Assembly (NCBI RefSeq): GCF_900601905.1
Contig: NZ_UWFA01000416.1
Location: forward strand, 744,001-808,000
DNA length: 64,000 bases
Direction of reading: 5' to 3'
Source of the DNA: Pseudomonas viridiflava
GTDB taxonomy: Bacteria; Pseudomonadota; Gammaproteobacteria; Pseudomonadales; Pseudomonadaceae
In this document: positions 12,722 through 21,954 of the stretch, one piece after another
Position numbering within the stretch: position 1 is the stretch's first letter
Layout of the letters: each line of letters starts with the position of its first letter
Made by a program: the position numbers and the translations under genes
The notes under the pieces: model-generated
Seen by the model: only the letters and a program-made list of their open reading frames with translations
Told to the model about the DNA's origin: nothing
Databases searched by the model: none

Positions 12722-14011
12722 ATGGCTGACAATAAAGCGCAGTTGATCATCGAGGGCGCTGCCCCCGTTGAGCTGCCCATTCTGACCGGAACAGTTGGCC
12801 CGGACGTCATTGACGTACGCGGTCTCACAACCACCGGCCGCTTCACATTCGACCCAGGCTTCATGTCGACCGCCTCTTGCGAGTCGAAGATCACCTACAT
12901 TGACGGTGACAACGGGATCCTGCTGCATCGCGGCTATCCAATCGAGCAACTGGCCGAGCAATCGGACTACCTCGAGACCTGCTATCTGCTGCTCAACGGT
13001 GAACTGCCCACCGCCGAGCAGAAAGCCCAGTTCGTGGTGGTGGTGAAAAACCACACGATGGTCCACGAACAGCTGAAGACTTTCTTCAACGGCTTCCGTC
13101 GTGACGCTCACCCGATGGCGGTGATGTGCGGCGTAGTCGGCGCTCTGTCGGCGTTCTATCACGATTCCCTGGATATCAATAATCCACAGCACCGTGAAAT
13201 CTCGGCCATTCGCCTGGTTGCGAAGATGCCGACCCTGGCGGCAATGGTTTACAAGTACTCCATGGGCCAGCCCATGATGTACCCGCGTAACGACCTGAGC
13301 TACGCCGAGAACTTCCTGCACATGATGTTCAACACGCCGTGCGAGATCAAACCGATCAGCCCGGTGCTGGCCAAGGCGATGGACAAGATCTTCATCCTCC
13401 ACGCCGACCATGAACAGAACGCCTCCACTTCCACCGTCCGGATGGCAGGCTCTTCAGGGGCTAACCCGTTCGCGTGTATCGCTGCGGGTATCGCTGCACT
13501 CTGGGGCCCTGCCCACGGCGGTGCCAACGAAGCGGTATTGTCCATGCTGGATGAAATCGGCGATGTTTCGAACATCGACAAATTCATCGCCAAGGCCAAG
13601 GACAAGAATGATCCGTTCAAGCTGATGGGCTTCGGTCACCGGGTCTACAAGAACCGTGATCCACGCGCCACCGTGATGAAGCAGACTTGCGACGAAGTAC
13701 TCAAGGAACTGGGCATCACAAATGACCCGCAACTTGAGCTGGCGATGCGCCTGGAAGAGATCGCCCTGACCGATCCTTACTTCATCGAGCGCTCGCTGTA
13801 CCCGAACGTCGACTTTTACTCGGGGATCATCCTCAAGGCGATTGGCATTCCAACCAGCATGTTCACCGTGATCTTCGCCCTGGCGCGGACTGTCGGCTGG
13901 ATTTCCCACTGGAAGGAAATGCTCTCCAGCCCGTACAAGATTGGCCGTCCGCGCCAGCTGTACACCGGCTATGTGGCACGCGACATCGTGCCGCTGGAAG
14001 ACCGCAAGTAA
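12722..14011 (+). CDS. gltA: Citrate synthase (type I)
   Basis: Condenses acetyl-CoA and oxaloacetate at TCA entry. The 429 residues match the hexameric NADH-sensitive type. Active-site histidines are visible in [16 protein letters not shown] and [17 protein letters not shown], and the catalytic Asp in [12 protein letters not shown]. The ATG has AGGAGG four bases upstream. It is transcribed away from sdhC and followed by a strong terminator. Confidence 0.98.
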   Translation: MADNKAQLIIEGAAPVELPILTGTVGPDVIDVRGLTTTGRFTFDPGFMSTASCESKITYIDGDNGILLHRGYPIEQLAEQSDYLETCYLLLNGELPTAEQKAQFVVVVKNHTMVHEQLKTFFNGFRRDAHPMAVMCGVVGALSAFYHDSLDINNPQHREISAIRLVAKMPTLAAMVYKYSMGQPMMYPRNDLSYAENFLHMMFNTPCEIKPISPVLAKAMDKIFILHADHEQNASTSTVRMAGSSGANPFACIAAGIAALWGPAHGGANEAVLSMLDEIGDVSNIDKFIAKAKDKNDPFKLMGFGHRVYKNRDPRATVMKQTCDEVLKELGITNDPQLELAMRLEEIALTDPYFIERSLYPNVDFYSGIILKAIGIPTSMFTVIFALARTVGWISHWKEMLSSPYKIGRPRQLYTGYVARDIVPLEDRK

Positions 14012-14028
14012 GCTCTACGCAACAACTG

Positions 14029-14057
14029 AAAAGGGCTGCCATTGGCAGCCCTTTTTA
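14029..14057 (+). terminator. Rho-independent terminator of gltA
   Basis: Eight-base perfect stem GGGCTGCC-ATT-GGCAGCCC followed by a T-run, 17 bases after the gltA stop. A-tract symmetry may also let it act on the minus strand. Confidence 0.9.
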
Positions 14058-14072
14058 TTGGTAGACGAGAAC

Positions 14073-14166
14073 TGTAGGAGCGGCTTCAGCACGAGCGGTG
14101 ATGGTGATGCCAATGAAGCTCCAGCGCATAAGCCAACATATTCGCGGCTGAAGCCGCTCCTACAGG
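14073..14166. repeat. REP pair (TGTAGGAGCGGCTTCAGC type)
   Basis: Two inverted copies of TGTAGGAGCGGCTTCAGC flank about 55 bases, forming a REP doublet between the convergent gltA and START-domain genes. This sequence type is typical of pseudomonad REPs. Confidence 0.85.
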
Positions 14167-14176
14167 CTATCCACGC

Positions 14177-14782
14177 TTACTTCTCAGCCTTTTCCTTCAA
14201 CGCTTTCAACGTATTGAACGGCGCGTCGACGACAAATTTATTTGCCAGCCATGAAGGCACGCTGCCGCCTGGCTCGGTGTGTACCTGGTAAGTCACCTGC
14301 GTCTTGTTGGCGCCCTGCGGCACGAACTTCCAGTAACCATCAACCTGAGCGACCCGCACGAACCCCTGCTCGTCCGGAATGAATTTGGGCTGACCTTGCA
14401 GCTTGCGCGTCAGACTGCCATCCGGGCCTTCCTGAGTTGTAACCAATAACACCGAGTCGCGTGGCGTTACTGGCCACGGGGTATTGAACTGGGTGTAGGT
14501 CCAGACGTTGCCACCTTCGTGCTTGAGCAGCTTCTGCGACTTGCACTCATGAATCCATGCGCAGGCACCCGCCACGTCCTCCTGGAGCGCCCGCAGCTTG
14601 CCGATACTGGCGTTGATCAGCGCTTCACCGCGATAAGCCTTGTATTTGGAACCCGCCACTTCACTCAGGGAAACCTTGATACCGCCCTCTTCCTTCGCGA
14701 CCTGCCAATCATCGGCATGCGCAGCGGCAGACATCAGCACTGCAACCCCACACATCACCGCGACTCGATGCAATGAACTCAT
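14177..14782 (-). CDS. START-domain lipid-binding protein, secreted
   Basis: The 201 residues begin with a signal peptide (about 1-23, ending SAAAHA before DDWQ). The rest fits a START / polyketide-cyclase fold, with EGGIKVSLSEVAGSKYKAYRGEA and a C-terminal GGSVPSWLANKFVVDAPFNTLKALK helix. It is probably periplasmic and binds a lipid or other hydrophobic ligand, which the sequence does not reveal. Convergent with gltA, with its own start at 14782. Domain call is good; role unknown. Confidence 0.8.
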   Translation of the reverse strand: MSSLHRVAVMCGVAVLMSAAAHADDWQVAKEEGGIKVSLSEVAGSKYKAYRGEALINASIGKLRALQEDVAGACAWIHECKSQKLLKHEGGNVWTYTQFNTPWPVTPRDSVLLVTTQEGPDGSLTRKLQGQPKFIPDEQGFVRVAQVDGYWKFVPQGANKTQVTYQVHTEPGGSVPSWLANKFVVDAPFNTLKALKEKAEK

Positions 14783-14839
14783 TGTGTTTTCCTTATTGTT
14801 TGAAGTTCGGACCCATCAATTCAGGCCTTAAAGGCTTAA

Positions 14840-15097
14840 TCACGCAACTGCCGTAGCTCTTTCCCACCAGGCAATCAGACGTATCGCATCCGCCTGATCG
14901 ACGCCGCACACATCTGGCTCAGCCTTGAACTGGCTGCATACCGCCGGGCGTTCAGGCTTGCCGAACAAAGCGCACAGTGATTCGACCGAGAGATGCAGAC
15001 AGCGTTCGCCTGCAGGCTTGCCATGAGGCATTCCAGGGATCGGAGATGTGATGGAGGGTGCGATGCAGCAAGCACCACAACCTGAGCGGCAGTCCAT
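14840..15097 (-). CDS. YkgJ-type cysteine-cluster protein
   Basis: Small 85-residue protein beginning MDCRSGCGACCIAPSI, with further cysteines in GERCLHLSVESLCALFG and AVCSQFKAEPDVCG. This is the pattern of the YkgJ/UPF0153 family, thought to bind a Zn or Fe-S cluster. The ATG at 15097 is preferred over a GTG at 15106, because AAGG abuts the GTG but is nine bases before the ATG. Function unknown. Confidence 0.8.
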   Translation of the reverse strand: MDCRSGCGACCIAPSITSPIPGMPHGKPAGERCLHLSVESLCALFGKPERPAVCSQFKAEPDVCGVDQADAIRLIAWWERATAVA

Positions 15098-15169
15098 GAC
15101 CAGCACCCTTGAGAGCGAATTGAGACAGGAATGATAACGGCTGAAACGATCGTTTGAAATGCTTCGTCG

Positions 15170-15829
15170 CTATTGCTTGAACTTGAAGTCCAGCGCGGCG
15201 CCTTCCACATCACGTCGATTGTCGTTGCGCATCTGCAACTGCATTTCGTTGCTCAGCAGCCGACCATTGAACTCGAAGGGGCCCTGCTCCGGCGAGCCGT
15301 CCTTATCGCCAAACATCGGCGGCAGGATTGCCTTGCGCTTGCCGGGCTTTGCTGCAGTCGCGGCAGAAGGCTTGAGCTCCCTGGCCAGCTCCGGCGGCAA
15401 GCTCAAATCAAGTTTGGCATTGTTGAGGCTGGTTTCCTTGACCACTTTCTTGCTCGCGGCCACGGATTTCTTCGCCGCCGCCTGTTTTTTCTCAGCAGCG
15501 GATTTGGCAGCGGGCCGAGCCTGACCATCTGCCTGACTGGTAGTCGCAACAGCTGATGACTTGCCAGGCGCAGCGTCGCCTTTGGCCGTCACGGGCACTA
15601 CCGGCACATTTGGGGTGAGGTCATGCACGGGCGCCCTGTCAGGCTCCGACGCCGGACTCCTGGCCACAGCGACCGGCGATTCAACCGTCGGCGGCTGCGC
15701 GGCAGGTTTTGCACTGGATTGTTGCACCGCCTCGGACGCCACCTTGGGCTTGGGCGCAGGCGGGTCCTGAGCGTCACAGGCACTCAGTAGAACGACAACC
15801 AGAAGTCCAAGACAACGAATAGCTTTCAT
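15170..15829 (-). CDS. Putative lipoprotein, Ala/Lys/Pro-rich
   Basis: A 219-residue protein with a clear lipoprotein signal (MKAIRCLGLLVVVLLSAC; Cys about residue 18). The mature part is low-complexity, rich in Pro, Ala, Lys and Ser (about 20-150). A more ordered C-terminal stretch contains LSLPPELARELKPS and GPFEFNGRLLSNEMQLQMR. ATG 15829 is chosen over GTG 15835; neither has a strong SD. Probably envelope-anchored. I do not recognise a named family. Confidence 0.65.
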   Translation of the reverse strand: MKAIRCLGLLVVVLLSACDAQDPPAPKPKVASEAVQQSSAKPAAQPPTVESPVAVARSPASEPDRAPVHDLTPNVPVVPVTAKGDAAPGKSSAVATTSQADGQARPAAKSAAEKKQAAAKKSVAASKKVVKETSLNNAKLDLSLPPELARELKPSAATAAKPGKRKAILPPMFGDKDGSPEQGPFEFNGRLLSNEMQLQMRNDNRRDVEGAALDFKFKQ

Positions 15830-15952
15830 GGGCACGGATGACAGCGGCAGAAAGCCCTATGCTGGCCTGTTGCAAGCGCGATGACAAGGCGATAGCACCA
15901 AGCCGCTGACAAATAACAGGATTTTGACGACTGGCGGTTGTACTTTCGCACC

Positions 15953-17392
15953 TCAATAGCTCGCCACAGCCTCCTGACACAGCTGTCTGGCCAACATTCC
16001 GAGGGTCATCAGCGCCCGTTCGGCTTCCCTATTCCAGGGGATGCCACAGTTCAGCCGAATGCAGTGATTGAACTGTTCTGTATTGCTGAAAATCAGACCT
16101 GGCGCGATGCTGATGCCCTGTTCCAGTGCCCGGATGTGCAAGTCTTGAGTGTTCACTCGGCCGGGCAGGCTGACCCAGAGAATAAACCCGCCCAACGGTC
16201 GGCTCATTTGCGTGCCTTCCGGGAAAAACTGCTGCACGGCCAGCTGAAACGCGCTGAGATTTTTCCGGTATTCGAGGCGGATGAATCGCAGGTGCCGATC
16301 ATAGCCACCGTTTTCCAGATAAGCGGCTACCCCCATTTGCGTGACACTGCACGCCGAATGAGTACTAAAGGTCTGCAAGCGTTGAATCTCAGCCTGATAT
16401 TTGCCCGCGATCATCCAGCCAATACGCACCCCAGGGGACAGCGTTTTGGAAAAACTGGAGCAATAAATCACTCGCCCCAAACGATCAAAAGCCTTGAGCG
16501 CCTTGGTTCGACCCTGCTCAAACATCAGCTCGCCATAGATGTCGTCTTCGACAATCTGAATATCGAAGTCCGAGGCCAGACGCAGCAGGTGCTTTTGCCG
16601 GTCTTCAGGAATAGTGCCACCCAGCGGGTTGCTCAGGCGCGAAGTCAGCACCAACGCCTTGATCGACCATTGGTTGGCCGCCAACTGCAACGCTTCAAGG
16701 CTGATACCCGTGGCCGGATCGCTGGGAATCTCAATGACCTTGAGCCCCAGCAGATCCGCCAGCTGCAGTAAACCATAGTACGCCGGAGACTCAGCGGCGA
16801 TCAGGTCGCCCGGACGCGTCAGCACCCGAAGCGACATCTGCAACGCATCAACGCAGCCGTGGGTAATGACAATTTCCGACGGATCAACCACCACACCCGC
16901 GTCGCGCATACGGATCGCTACCTGACGGCGCAGTGGCTCAAAGCCCGGGCTGAACATGTAACTGAAGGCTCGCGGGCTGTGAAAGCGCGTGACCTTGGCG
17001 ATCTGCTGATGCAGCGCCCGCACTGGCAGGTAGTCCACATGCGGGACTGCGGCCCCCAGCGGGAATACTCCGTCACGACGAGACTCGACCAGCACTTGCT
17101 GAATGATGCTGCTTCGCGTCACCAGACTGGGACGCTCGACCCGCGCGATATCGGGCGTCGAAGCCGTCAGCGCGGGCGTCTGATGCACGTAATAGCCAGA
17201 CTGCGGCCGCGCACGAATCAGGCCCTGATCTTCAAGGTTGGCGTAAGCCTGCAATACCGTGGCATGGCTGACATTGAGCTGCGAACTCATCTTGCGCACC
17301 GACGGCACGCGCTCCCCGGGCTGATACACACCGCGACGAATATCTTCAGCCAGTTGCTGGGCAATTTTTTGATAGAGCAGAAGATTGGTCAT
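15953..17392 (-). CDS. MocR-type regulator: GntR HTH fused to PLP aminotransferase domain
   Basis: The 479 residues have an N-terminal winged helix (about 1-75: YQPGERVPSVRKMSSQLNVS). A fold-type I aminotransferase domain follows (about 115-479), with the PLP-binding lysine in SSFSKTLSPGVRIGWM. MocR proteins sense vitamin B6 forms or amino compounds and regulate genes nearby or at a distance. No PLP or amino-acid gene is adjacent, so its target is unknown. Closest general type is YdcR-like. The 200-base upstream gap probably holds its promoter. Confidence 0.88.
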   Translation of the reverse strand: MTNLLLYQKIAQQLAEDIRRGVYQPGERVPSVRKMSSQLNVSHATVLQAYANLEDQGLIRARPQSGYYVHQTPALTASTPDIARVERPSLVTRSSIIQQVLVESRRDGVFPLGAAVPHVDYLPVRALHQQIAKVTRFHSPRAFSYMFSPGFEPLRRQVAIRMRDAGVVVDPSEIVITHGCVDALQMSLRVLTRPGDLIAAESPAYYGLLQLADLLGLKVIEIPSDPATGISLEALQLAANQWSIKALVLTSRLSNPLGGTIPEDRQKHLLRLASDFDIQIVEDDIYGELMFEQGRTKALKAFDRLGRVIYCSSFSKTLSPGVRIGWMIAGKYQAEIQRLQTFSTHSACSVTQMGVAAYLENGGYDRHLRFIRLEYRKNLSAFQLAVQQFFPEGTQMSRPLGGFILWVSLPGRVNTQDLHIRALEQGISIAPGLIFSNTEQFNHCIRLNCGIPWNREAERALMTLGMLARQLCQEAVASY

Positions 17393-17593
17393 CGCAGCGC
17401 CTCGATATGACCGGTGACCTGTTTTTATGGATTCGTCACCAGAACAGTTCAGAAGTGTACTGGGACAGTTTCCCGACCCGCCAGTGAAAAGTGGAGGTGA
17501 ATTAATTTTCTATAGGGTGTAAACGCCAAGCGCTAAGGCTATTCGGTCATTAAAATCGACATTCACCATCCGATGCCGATTTTTTTGAAGTTT

Positions 17594-18409
17594 CTAGCGG
17601 TTAGGACCCAACTGCCCTTCTACATCGGAGAAAACAATCTCCACGCGTCGATTCTGTGCACGACCACGCTCGGCCGCATTCGGGCTGACCGGGTATTGGT
17701 CGCCATAACCCCGCACCTGAATACGTTTATCGTCGATACCCAGATCCGTCAGCACGTCAGCTACCGACTGCGCCCTGTCTTTGGACAGCTGCAGATTCTC
17801 CTGCTTGTCACCGACATTGTCGGTGTAACCCTCGATGCGTACCACGCGCTTGGGGTTGAGCTGCAAAAACTGAACGACCTTGAGCACGGTGCGATTGGCG
17901 GAGCTCTTGAGTTCCGTATGACCGGTATCGAACAACACGTCGCCCAGCGTCATGACCAGGCCACGTTCAGTCTGGGTGGTGGCCAGGCTGACAATCTGAT
18001 CCTCCAGCCACTTGCCATGTTCCTGGGCACTGGCCAGCTTGGACTCACGCAGCGCCAGTTGCAGGCGCTGACGCTCCATCTCCATTTTTGCCAGACGCTC
18101 GGTGTTGAGCAGCAGGTTACTGTGCTCACGAGCGATCTCGCTGTAACGCCTGCTCAGGTAGGCGTAATGCGCCACATCATTGCTGGTGCCAAAGTAACTC
18201 GATAAACGCTCGGCCTTGCCCAGCAACTCACCCGCTCGAATCACGTCCTTGGGCGCACTGCGCAGCACGTCGGTGTCTTCTTTGACTTTCTGAAAGTCGG
18301 CACTGGCCTGCTGTAACGCCTGATCGTTACTCTGCTGGCCCGCACAGCCATACAAACCTGCCGAGCCCAGCAGCAGGCCAACGCTCAACGCACGAGAGAG
18401 GCGATTCAT
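17594..18409 (-). CDS. OmpA-family lipoprotein with DUF4398-like N-terminus
   Basis: The 271 residues start with a lipoprotein signal (SVGLLLGSAGLYGCAG). A helical region with heptad character (about 25-130) precedes the peptidoglycan-binding OmpA domain (about 140-262), with motifs FDTGHTELKSSA, IEGYTDNVGD and GYGDQYPVSPNAAERGRAQNRRVEI. It likely tethers outer membrane to cell wall. The start overlaps the stop of the upstream DUF4398 gene (ATGA), so the two are co-translated. Confidence 0.88.
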   Translation of the reverse strand: MNRLSRALSVGLLLGSAGLYGCAGQQSNDQALQQASADFQKVKEDTDVLRSAPKDVIRAGELLGKAERLSSYFGTSNDVAHYAYLSRRYSEIAREHSNLLLNTERLAKMEMERQRLQLALRESKLASAQEHGKWLEDQIVSLATTQTERGLVMTLGDVLFDTGHTELKSSANRTVLKVVQFLQLNPKRVVRIEGYTDNVGDKQENLQLSKDRAQSVADVLTDLGIDDKRIQVRGYGDQYPVSPNAAERGRAQNRRVEIVFSDVEGQLGPNR

Positions 18410-18771
18410 TGGCCTTCTCCCAGCTGTTTGCGCAGACGATTGAGACGTGTGTTGAGCTGAGTGATCTGCTCTTCACTTTTGGCCGTCAGGACCTGCGCTT
18501 CTGCCAGCCGAGCATCCAGCTCCGCCTGTTCGGCATTCATCCGCGCAGACTTGAACGACGCACTGGTCATGTCGGAACGCGCCTGAGTGAACTTGCCCTG
18601 CGCCGCTTGCAGCTCGGCCTGGTCGTCGCCAGCGCCCACCGCTCTGGCTTGCTCAAGAGCCTTTTCGGTCAGTTTCATTTGCTCGATCGGTGCAGGATCG
18701 TTGGCACAACCGGCTAATGTGGCAAGAACCACGGCGACAAACACAGAGCGACGATTTAAAAAATAACTCAC
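18406..18771 (-). CDS. DUF4398 lipoprotein
   Basis: A 121-residue protein with lipoprotein signal (SVFVAVVLATLAGCAND) and one long helical domain of about 95 residues rich in Ala, Gln and Glu, matching the DUF4398 pattern. GTG at 18771 is chosen because TAGGA lies eight bases upstream; a longer in-frame reading to 18858 would run into the upstream gene. It is coupled to the OmpA-like gene, so a joint envelope role is inferred. Confidence 0.8.
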   Translation of the reverse strand: MSYFLNRRSVFVAVVLATLAGCANDPAPIEQMKLTEKALEQARAVGAGDDQAELQAAQGKFTQARSDMTSASFKSARMNAEQAELDARLAEAQVLTAKSEEQITQLNTRLNRLRKQLGEGQ

Positions 18772-18781
18772 AAAAACATTC

Positions 18782-19624
18782 CTACTTGTTTGGGGCGCTG
18801 GCACTGGACGGCTGCAGCAATTGCGCCTTCCAGATGCCCAGATTGCGTTTGACTGCATCGTCGGACAGGCCGGAGGCGGCCGATTCTGTCATCTTTTTCG
18901 CCAGCTGTCCGCGCAGCCAACCGTCGTTACAGGCAGAGTTGAAGGAAAGCGCCAGATACAAACCAGGTCTATCGACCGGGATTTGCTTGGCCATCACGTC
19001 CTCGGAAAATCCAAGGGTCTGCACCATGGCTATGCCCGGATAAAGGCTGGCGAGAACGTAATCAACCTGACCAAGCATCAGTTTCTGGAAAGCCTCGGTC
19101 AAATTCGGCAAGCGCTCTACCGCCAGGTCCGCCTTGACCACCGATTCAAACTCCGGCGTCAGACGAATCCTTTCAGAGGCCGCGCCTTTATGGCCCGCAA
19201 GGTCAATCACAACATCGAGCCGCAGTGACTGATCACGACGAGTCCAGACCATGACTTCATTTTGTATGATTGGCGGATGAATGTAGTCGAGCGCGTCAAG
19301 CTGAGCCAGGTTCAGCGGCGCATCTATCAGCATATCCATGCGCCCCGCGCGCACTTCATCCAGCGCCTGACTGCGCTTCCCTGCGTATAGCACCTCAACC
19401 TTGACACCAAACTCGGCGGCGACCTGCTTGATCACGTCAGCGCTGGCGCCAATCAGGTGCTTGGGGTCTTGCGGGTCACGCCACAGATAGGGCGGCGCAT
19501 CGGGGCTGCCTGTGACGATCAGGCGCTCGCACTTGCCTGCGGCAAAAGCCAGGTCTGCCGCAAAAAAAGGCCCGACGGCAAGCCCGAGAACCAACGCTGG
19601 AAACAGCCGTTTCGGCTGAAACAT
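18782..19624 (-). CDS. Periplasmic substrate-binding protein (PAAT / SBP_bac_3 family)
   Basis: The 280 residues have a signal peptide (about 1-28, ending FAAG) and a bilobed domain of the polar amino-acid binding type, seen in VTGSPDAPPYLWRDP, GASADVIKQVAAEFGVKVEV and RAGRMDMLIDAPLNLAQ. No ABC permease or ATPase is nearby. It sits 10 bases before the DUF4398 gene, so it may serve as a sensor or envelope partner rather than in transport. Ligand unknown. Confidence 0.82.
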   Translation of the reverse strand: MFQPKRLFPALVLGLAVGPFFAADLAFAAGKCERLIVTGSPDAPPYLWRDPQDPKHLIGASADVIKQVAAEFGVKVEVLYAGKRSQALDEVRAGRMDMLIDAPLNLAQLDALDYIHPPIIQNEVMVWTRRDQSLRLDVVIDLAGHKGAASERIRLTPEFESVVKADLAVERLPNLTEAFQKLMLGQVDYVLASLYPGIAMVQTLGFSEDVMAKQIPVDRPGLYLALSFNSACNDGWLRGQLAKKMTESAASGLSDDAVKRNLGIWKAQLLQPSSASAPNK

Positions 19625-19657
19625 GGTGTGCCCTTCGTTTTAAAAACAGTCAATAAA

Positions 19658-19730
19658 AAAACCCGTTCGACCTGACCGACTGAGCATGCAGCAAGCTGCA
19701 CCATCACGCCGACCCACCGAACGGGTTTGT
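19658..19730 (-). terminator. Unusual long-loop terminator after etfA
   Basis: On the minus strand AAACCCGTTCG and CGAACGGGTTT pair perfectly (11 bases) and are followed by a T-run. The loop is about 48 bases and contains its own hairpin GCAGCTTGCTGC. The T-run makes a terminator call reasonable; the insert is odd. Confidence 0.65.
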
Positions 19731-19750
19731 TTATAAGTGAAGAATCCGGT

Positions 19751-20680
19751 TTAAACCAGCTTCTCCAGCTCAGGTATTGCTTCGAACAGATCCGCCACCA
19801 GGCCGTAATCAGCAACCTGGAAGATCGGCGCTTCTTCATCCTTGTTGATCGCAACGATCACTTTGGAGTCCTTCATCCCTGCCAGATGCTGGATCGCGCC
19901 GGAAATACCGACCGCGATATACAGCTGTGGCGCGACGATCTTGCCGGTCTGACCGACCTGCATGTCGTTCGGCACAAAGCCTGCATCCACGGCTGCGCGG
20001 GAAGCGCCGACCGCAGCGCCGAGCTTGTCGGCCAGAGCGTAGAGGTGCTTGAAATTGTCGCCATTCTGCATGCCACGGCCGCCAGAAACGACGATCTTGG
20101 CAGCAGTCAGCTCAGGACGGTCAGACTTGGCCAGCTCTTCACCAACGAAGCTCGACTTGCCTGCATCGTGAGCTGCAGAAACAGCCTCAACCGCCGCCGA
20201 ACCACCTTCAGCGGCAACCGGATCGAAACCGGTGGCACGCACGGTGATGACTTTGACCGACGCCGACGATTGCACCGTGGCAATGGCATTACCCGCATAG
20301 ATCGGGCGCTTGAAGGTGTCAGCCGATTCAACCGAGATGATTTCGGAGATCTGGTCAACATCCAGCTGCGCCGCAACGCGTGGCAGAATATTTTTGCCGT
20401 TGGAGGTGGCAGCCGCCAGAATGTGGCTGTAACCCGAAGCCAGCTCGATGACCAGTGGCGCGATGTTTTCCGGCAACTGGTGGGCGTAGGCAGCGTTGTC
20501 AGCAGCCAGAACCTTGCTCACACCGGCGATTTTTGCAGCGGCGTCAGCCACGGCGCCCGCGCCCTGGCCTGCGACCAGCACATGAATATCGCCGCCGATT
20601 TTGGCCGCGGCCGCGACAGTATTCAGGGTGGCCGGAGCCAGTGTTGCGTTGTCGTGTTCTGCGATTACCAAGATAGTCAT
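19751..20680 (-). CDS. etfA: Electron transfer flavoprotein alpha subunit
   Basis: FAD-binding subunit of ETF, which accepts electrons from acyl-CoA and other dehydrogenases. The 309 residues begin [20 protein letters not shown]. The C-terminal FAD domain shows [14 protein letters not shown] and [41 protein letters not shown]. It starts two bases after the etfB stop, so the two are co-translated. Confidence 0.97.
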   Translation of the reverse strand: MTILVIAEHDNATLAPATLNTVAAAAKIGGDIHVLVAGQGAGAVADAAAKIAGVSKVLAADNAAYAHQLPENIAPLVIELASGYSHILAAATSNGKNILPRVAAQLDVDQISEIISVESADTFKRPIYAGNAIATVQSSASVKVITVRATGFDPVAAEGGSAAVEAVSAAHDAGKSSFVGEELAKSDRPELTAAKIVVSGGRGMQNGDNFKHLYALADKLGAAVGASRAAVDAGFVPNDMQVGQTGKIVAPQLYIAVGISGAIQHLAGMKDSKVIVAINKDEEAPIFQVADYGLVADLFEAIPELEKLV

Positions 20681-20682
20681 GA

Positions 20683-21432
20683 TCAGATTACCTTCGCTTC
20701 GTTTTTCAGTTTCTCGACCAGTTCAGCTACCGATTTGACCTTGATGCCTGCGCTGCGCGCAGCCGGCGCCTCGACCTTGAGGGTCTTGGTCGTGGAAGCG
20801 GTGGAAACGCCCAACGCGTCAGGCGTCAGCACTTCAAGCGGCTTCTTCTTGGCCTTCATGATGTTGGGCAGCGACGCGTAGCGTGGCTCGTTCAGACGCA
20901 GGTCGGTGGTCACGATGGCGGGCAGTTTCAGGGACACCGTCTGGGCACCGCCGTCGATTTCACGGGTCACGGCAACGCTGTCGCCGCTTACTTCGACTTT
21001 CGAGGCAAAGGTGCCCTGGCCGTAACCGCTCAGTGCCGCCAGCATCTGGCCAGTCTGATTGTTGTCGCTGTCGATCGCCTGCTTGCCGAGGATCACCAGC
21101 TGAGGCTGCTCCTTGGCCACCACGGCATTAAGCAGCTTGGCGACCGCCAGGGAATTGAGCTCATCCGCACACTCAACCAGGATGGCGCGGTCAGCCCCCA
21201 GCGCCAGCGCCGTACGCAGTTGTTCCTGAGCGTTGGTCGGACCGATGGAAACGACGACGATCTCGGTAGCGACGCCTTTTTCTTTCAGGCGTACAGCTTC
21301 TTCCACGGCGATTTCGCAGAAAGGATTCATCGACATTTTGACGTTAGCGAGATCGACGCCGGAGTTGTCCGCTTTGACGCGAACCTTGACGTTGTAGTCG
21401 ACCACTCGTTTGACAGCTACAAGAACCTTCAT
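20683..21432 (-). CDS. etfB: Electron transfer flavoprotein beta subunit
   Basis: AMP-binding beta subunit of ETF; forms a heterodimer with EtfA. The 249 residues begin [20 protein letters not shown], include [18 protein letters not shown] (ETF-beta signature region) and [20 protein letters not shown], and end in a Lys-rich C-terminus. First gene of the etfBA pair, divergent from etfD. Confidence 0.97.
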   Translation of the reverse strand: MKVLVAVKRVVDYNVKVRVKADNSGVDLANVKMSMNPFCEIAVEEAVRLKEKGVATEIVVVSIGPTNAQEQLRTALALGADRAILVECADELNSLAVAKLLNAVVAKEQPQLVILGKQAIDSDNNQTGQMLAALSGYGQGTFASKVEVSGDSVAVTREIDGGAQTVSLKLPAIVTTDLRLNEPRYASLPNIMKAKKKPLEVLTPDALGVSTASTTKTLKVEAPAARSAGIKVKSVAELVEKLKNEAKVI

Positions 21433-21811
21433 GGATTCCTCGTTTCTCTCCGGTGAAAAGAAGTCGCCGGGCAGGCCAGGCGATGGATAAAGCGGTGCAT
21501 CAGGAAAACTTCAAAGCCAGCATTCGTAGAGAACGAACGGTGACTTCAATAAACAAAGCCGCCAAAACAGGGATAAACGCCAGGTGCCGTACATCTGGCG
21601 CACACGGGTGTGTAAACTTCGCCCCGCGCAATCGGTAACCTGATCTGTCTGTGGGCGCTCGTGACGCATCAGAAATAAAGGCCGGGCAATGCCTGGCGTG
21701 CGACGAGTGCAAAACCGCCCGTATCTTGACCGCAACGACTGGGCCGGTCAATACGACAAAAACGCCAGTCATGAGCCGCGCCACTATGTTTTATCTGGCC
21801 TGCGGCCATTT

Positions 21812-21825
21812 CAAACAAACGTTTG
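21812..21825 (+). promoter_or_regulatory. PsrA-type operator CAAAC-N4-GTTTG
   Basis: CAAAC(AAAC)GTTTG fits the published PsrA consensus G/CAAAC(N2-4)GTTTG/C and includes the 10-base palindrome CAAACGTTTG. It lies immediately upstream of the etfD -35 box. PsrA is a TetR-type repressor relieved by long-chain fatty acids, and from memory the etf genes are PsrA targets in P. aeruginosa. Confidence 0.65.
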
Positions 21826-21827
21826 TA

Positions 21828-21856
21828 TTGGATCTGCCAAGTGGTGTAGATATAAT
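21828..21856 (+). promoter_or_regulatory. Predicted sigma-70 promoter for etfD
   Basis: TTGGAT (21828-21833) and a perfect TATAAT (21851-21856) are separated by 17 bases. The leader to the GTG is about 92 bases. Confidence 0.75.
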
Positions 21857-21954
21857 GCGCCCCATTTGAATACGCGCGGGTAATGAACCCCCCGCACGTC
21901 GGTTTTTACGCTGCCTATAAAAAAATACTGTGAGCCTTGAGTAGGAGATAGCCT

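Larger units (their letters stand above)
21433..21954. other. Divergent etfB-etfD regulatory gap
   Basis: The 522 bases carry the etfD promoter and a PsrA-type operator near the etfD side. The etfB-proximal 350 bases hold only weak short open frames in several phases and no product I can name. Confidence 0.55.
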
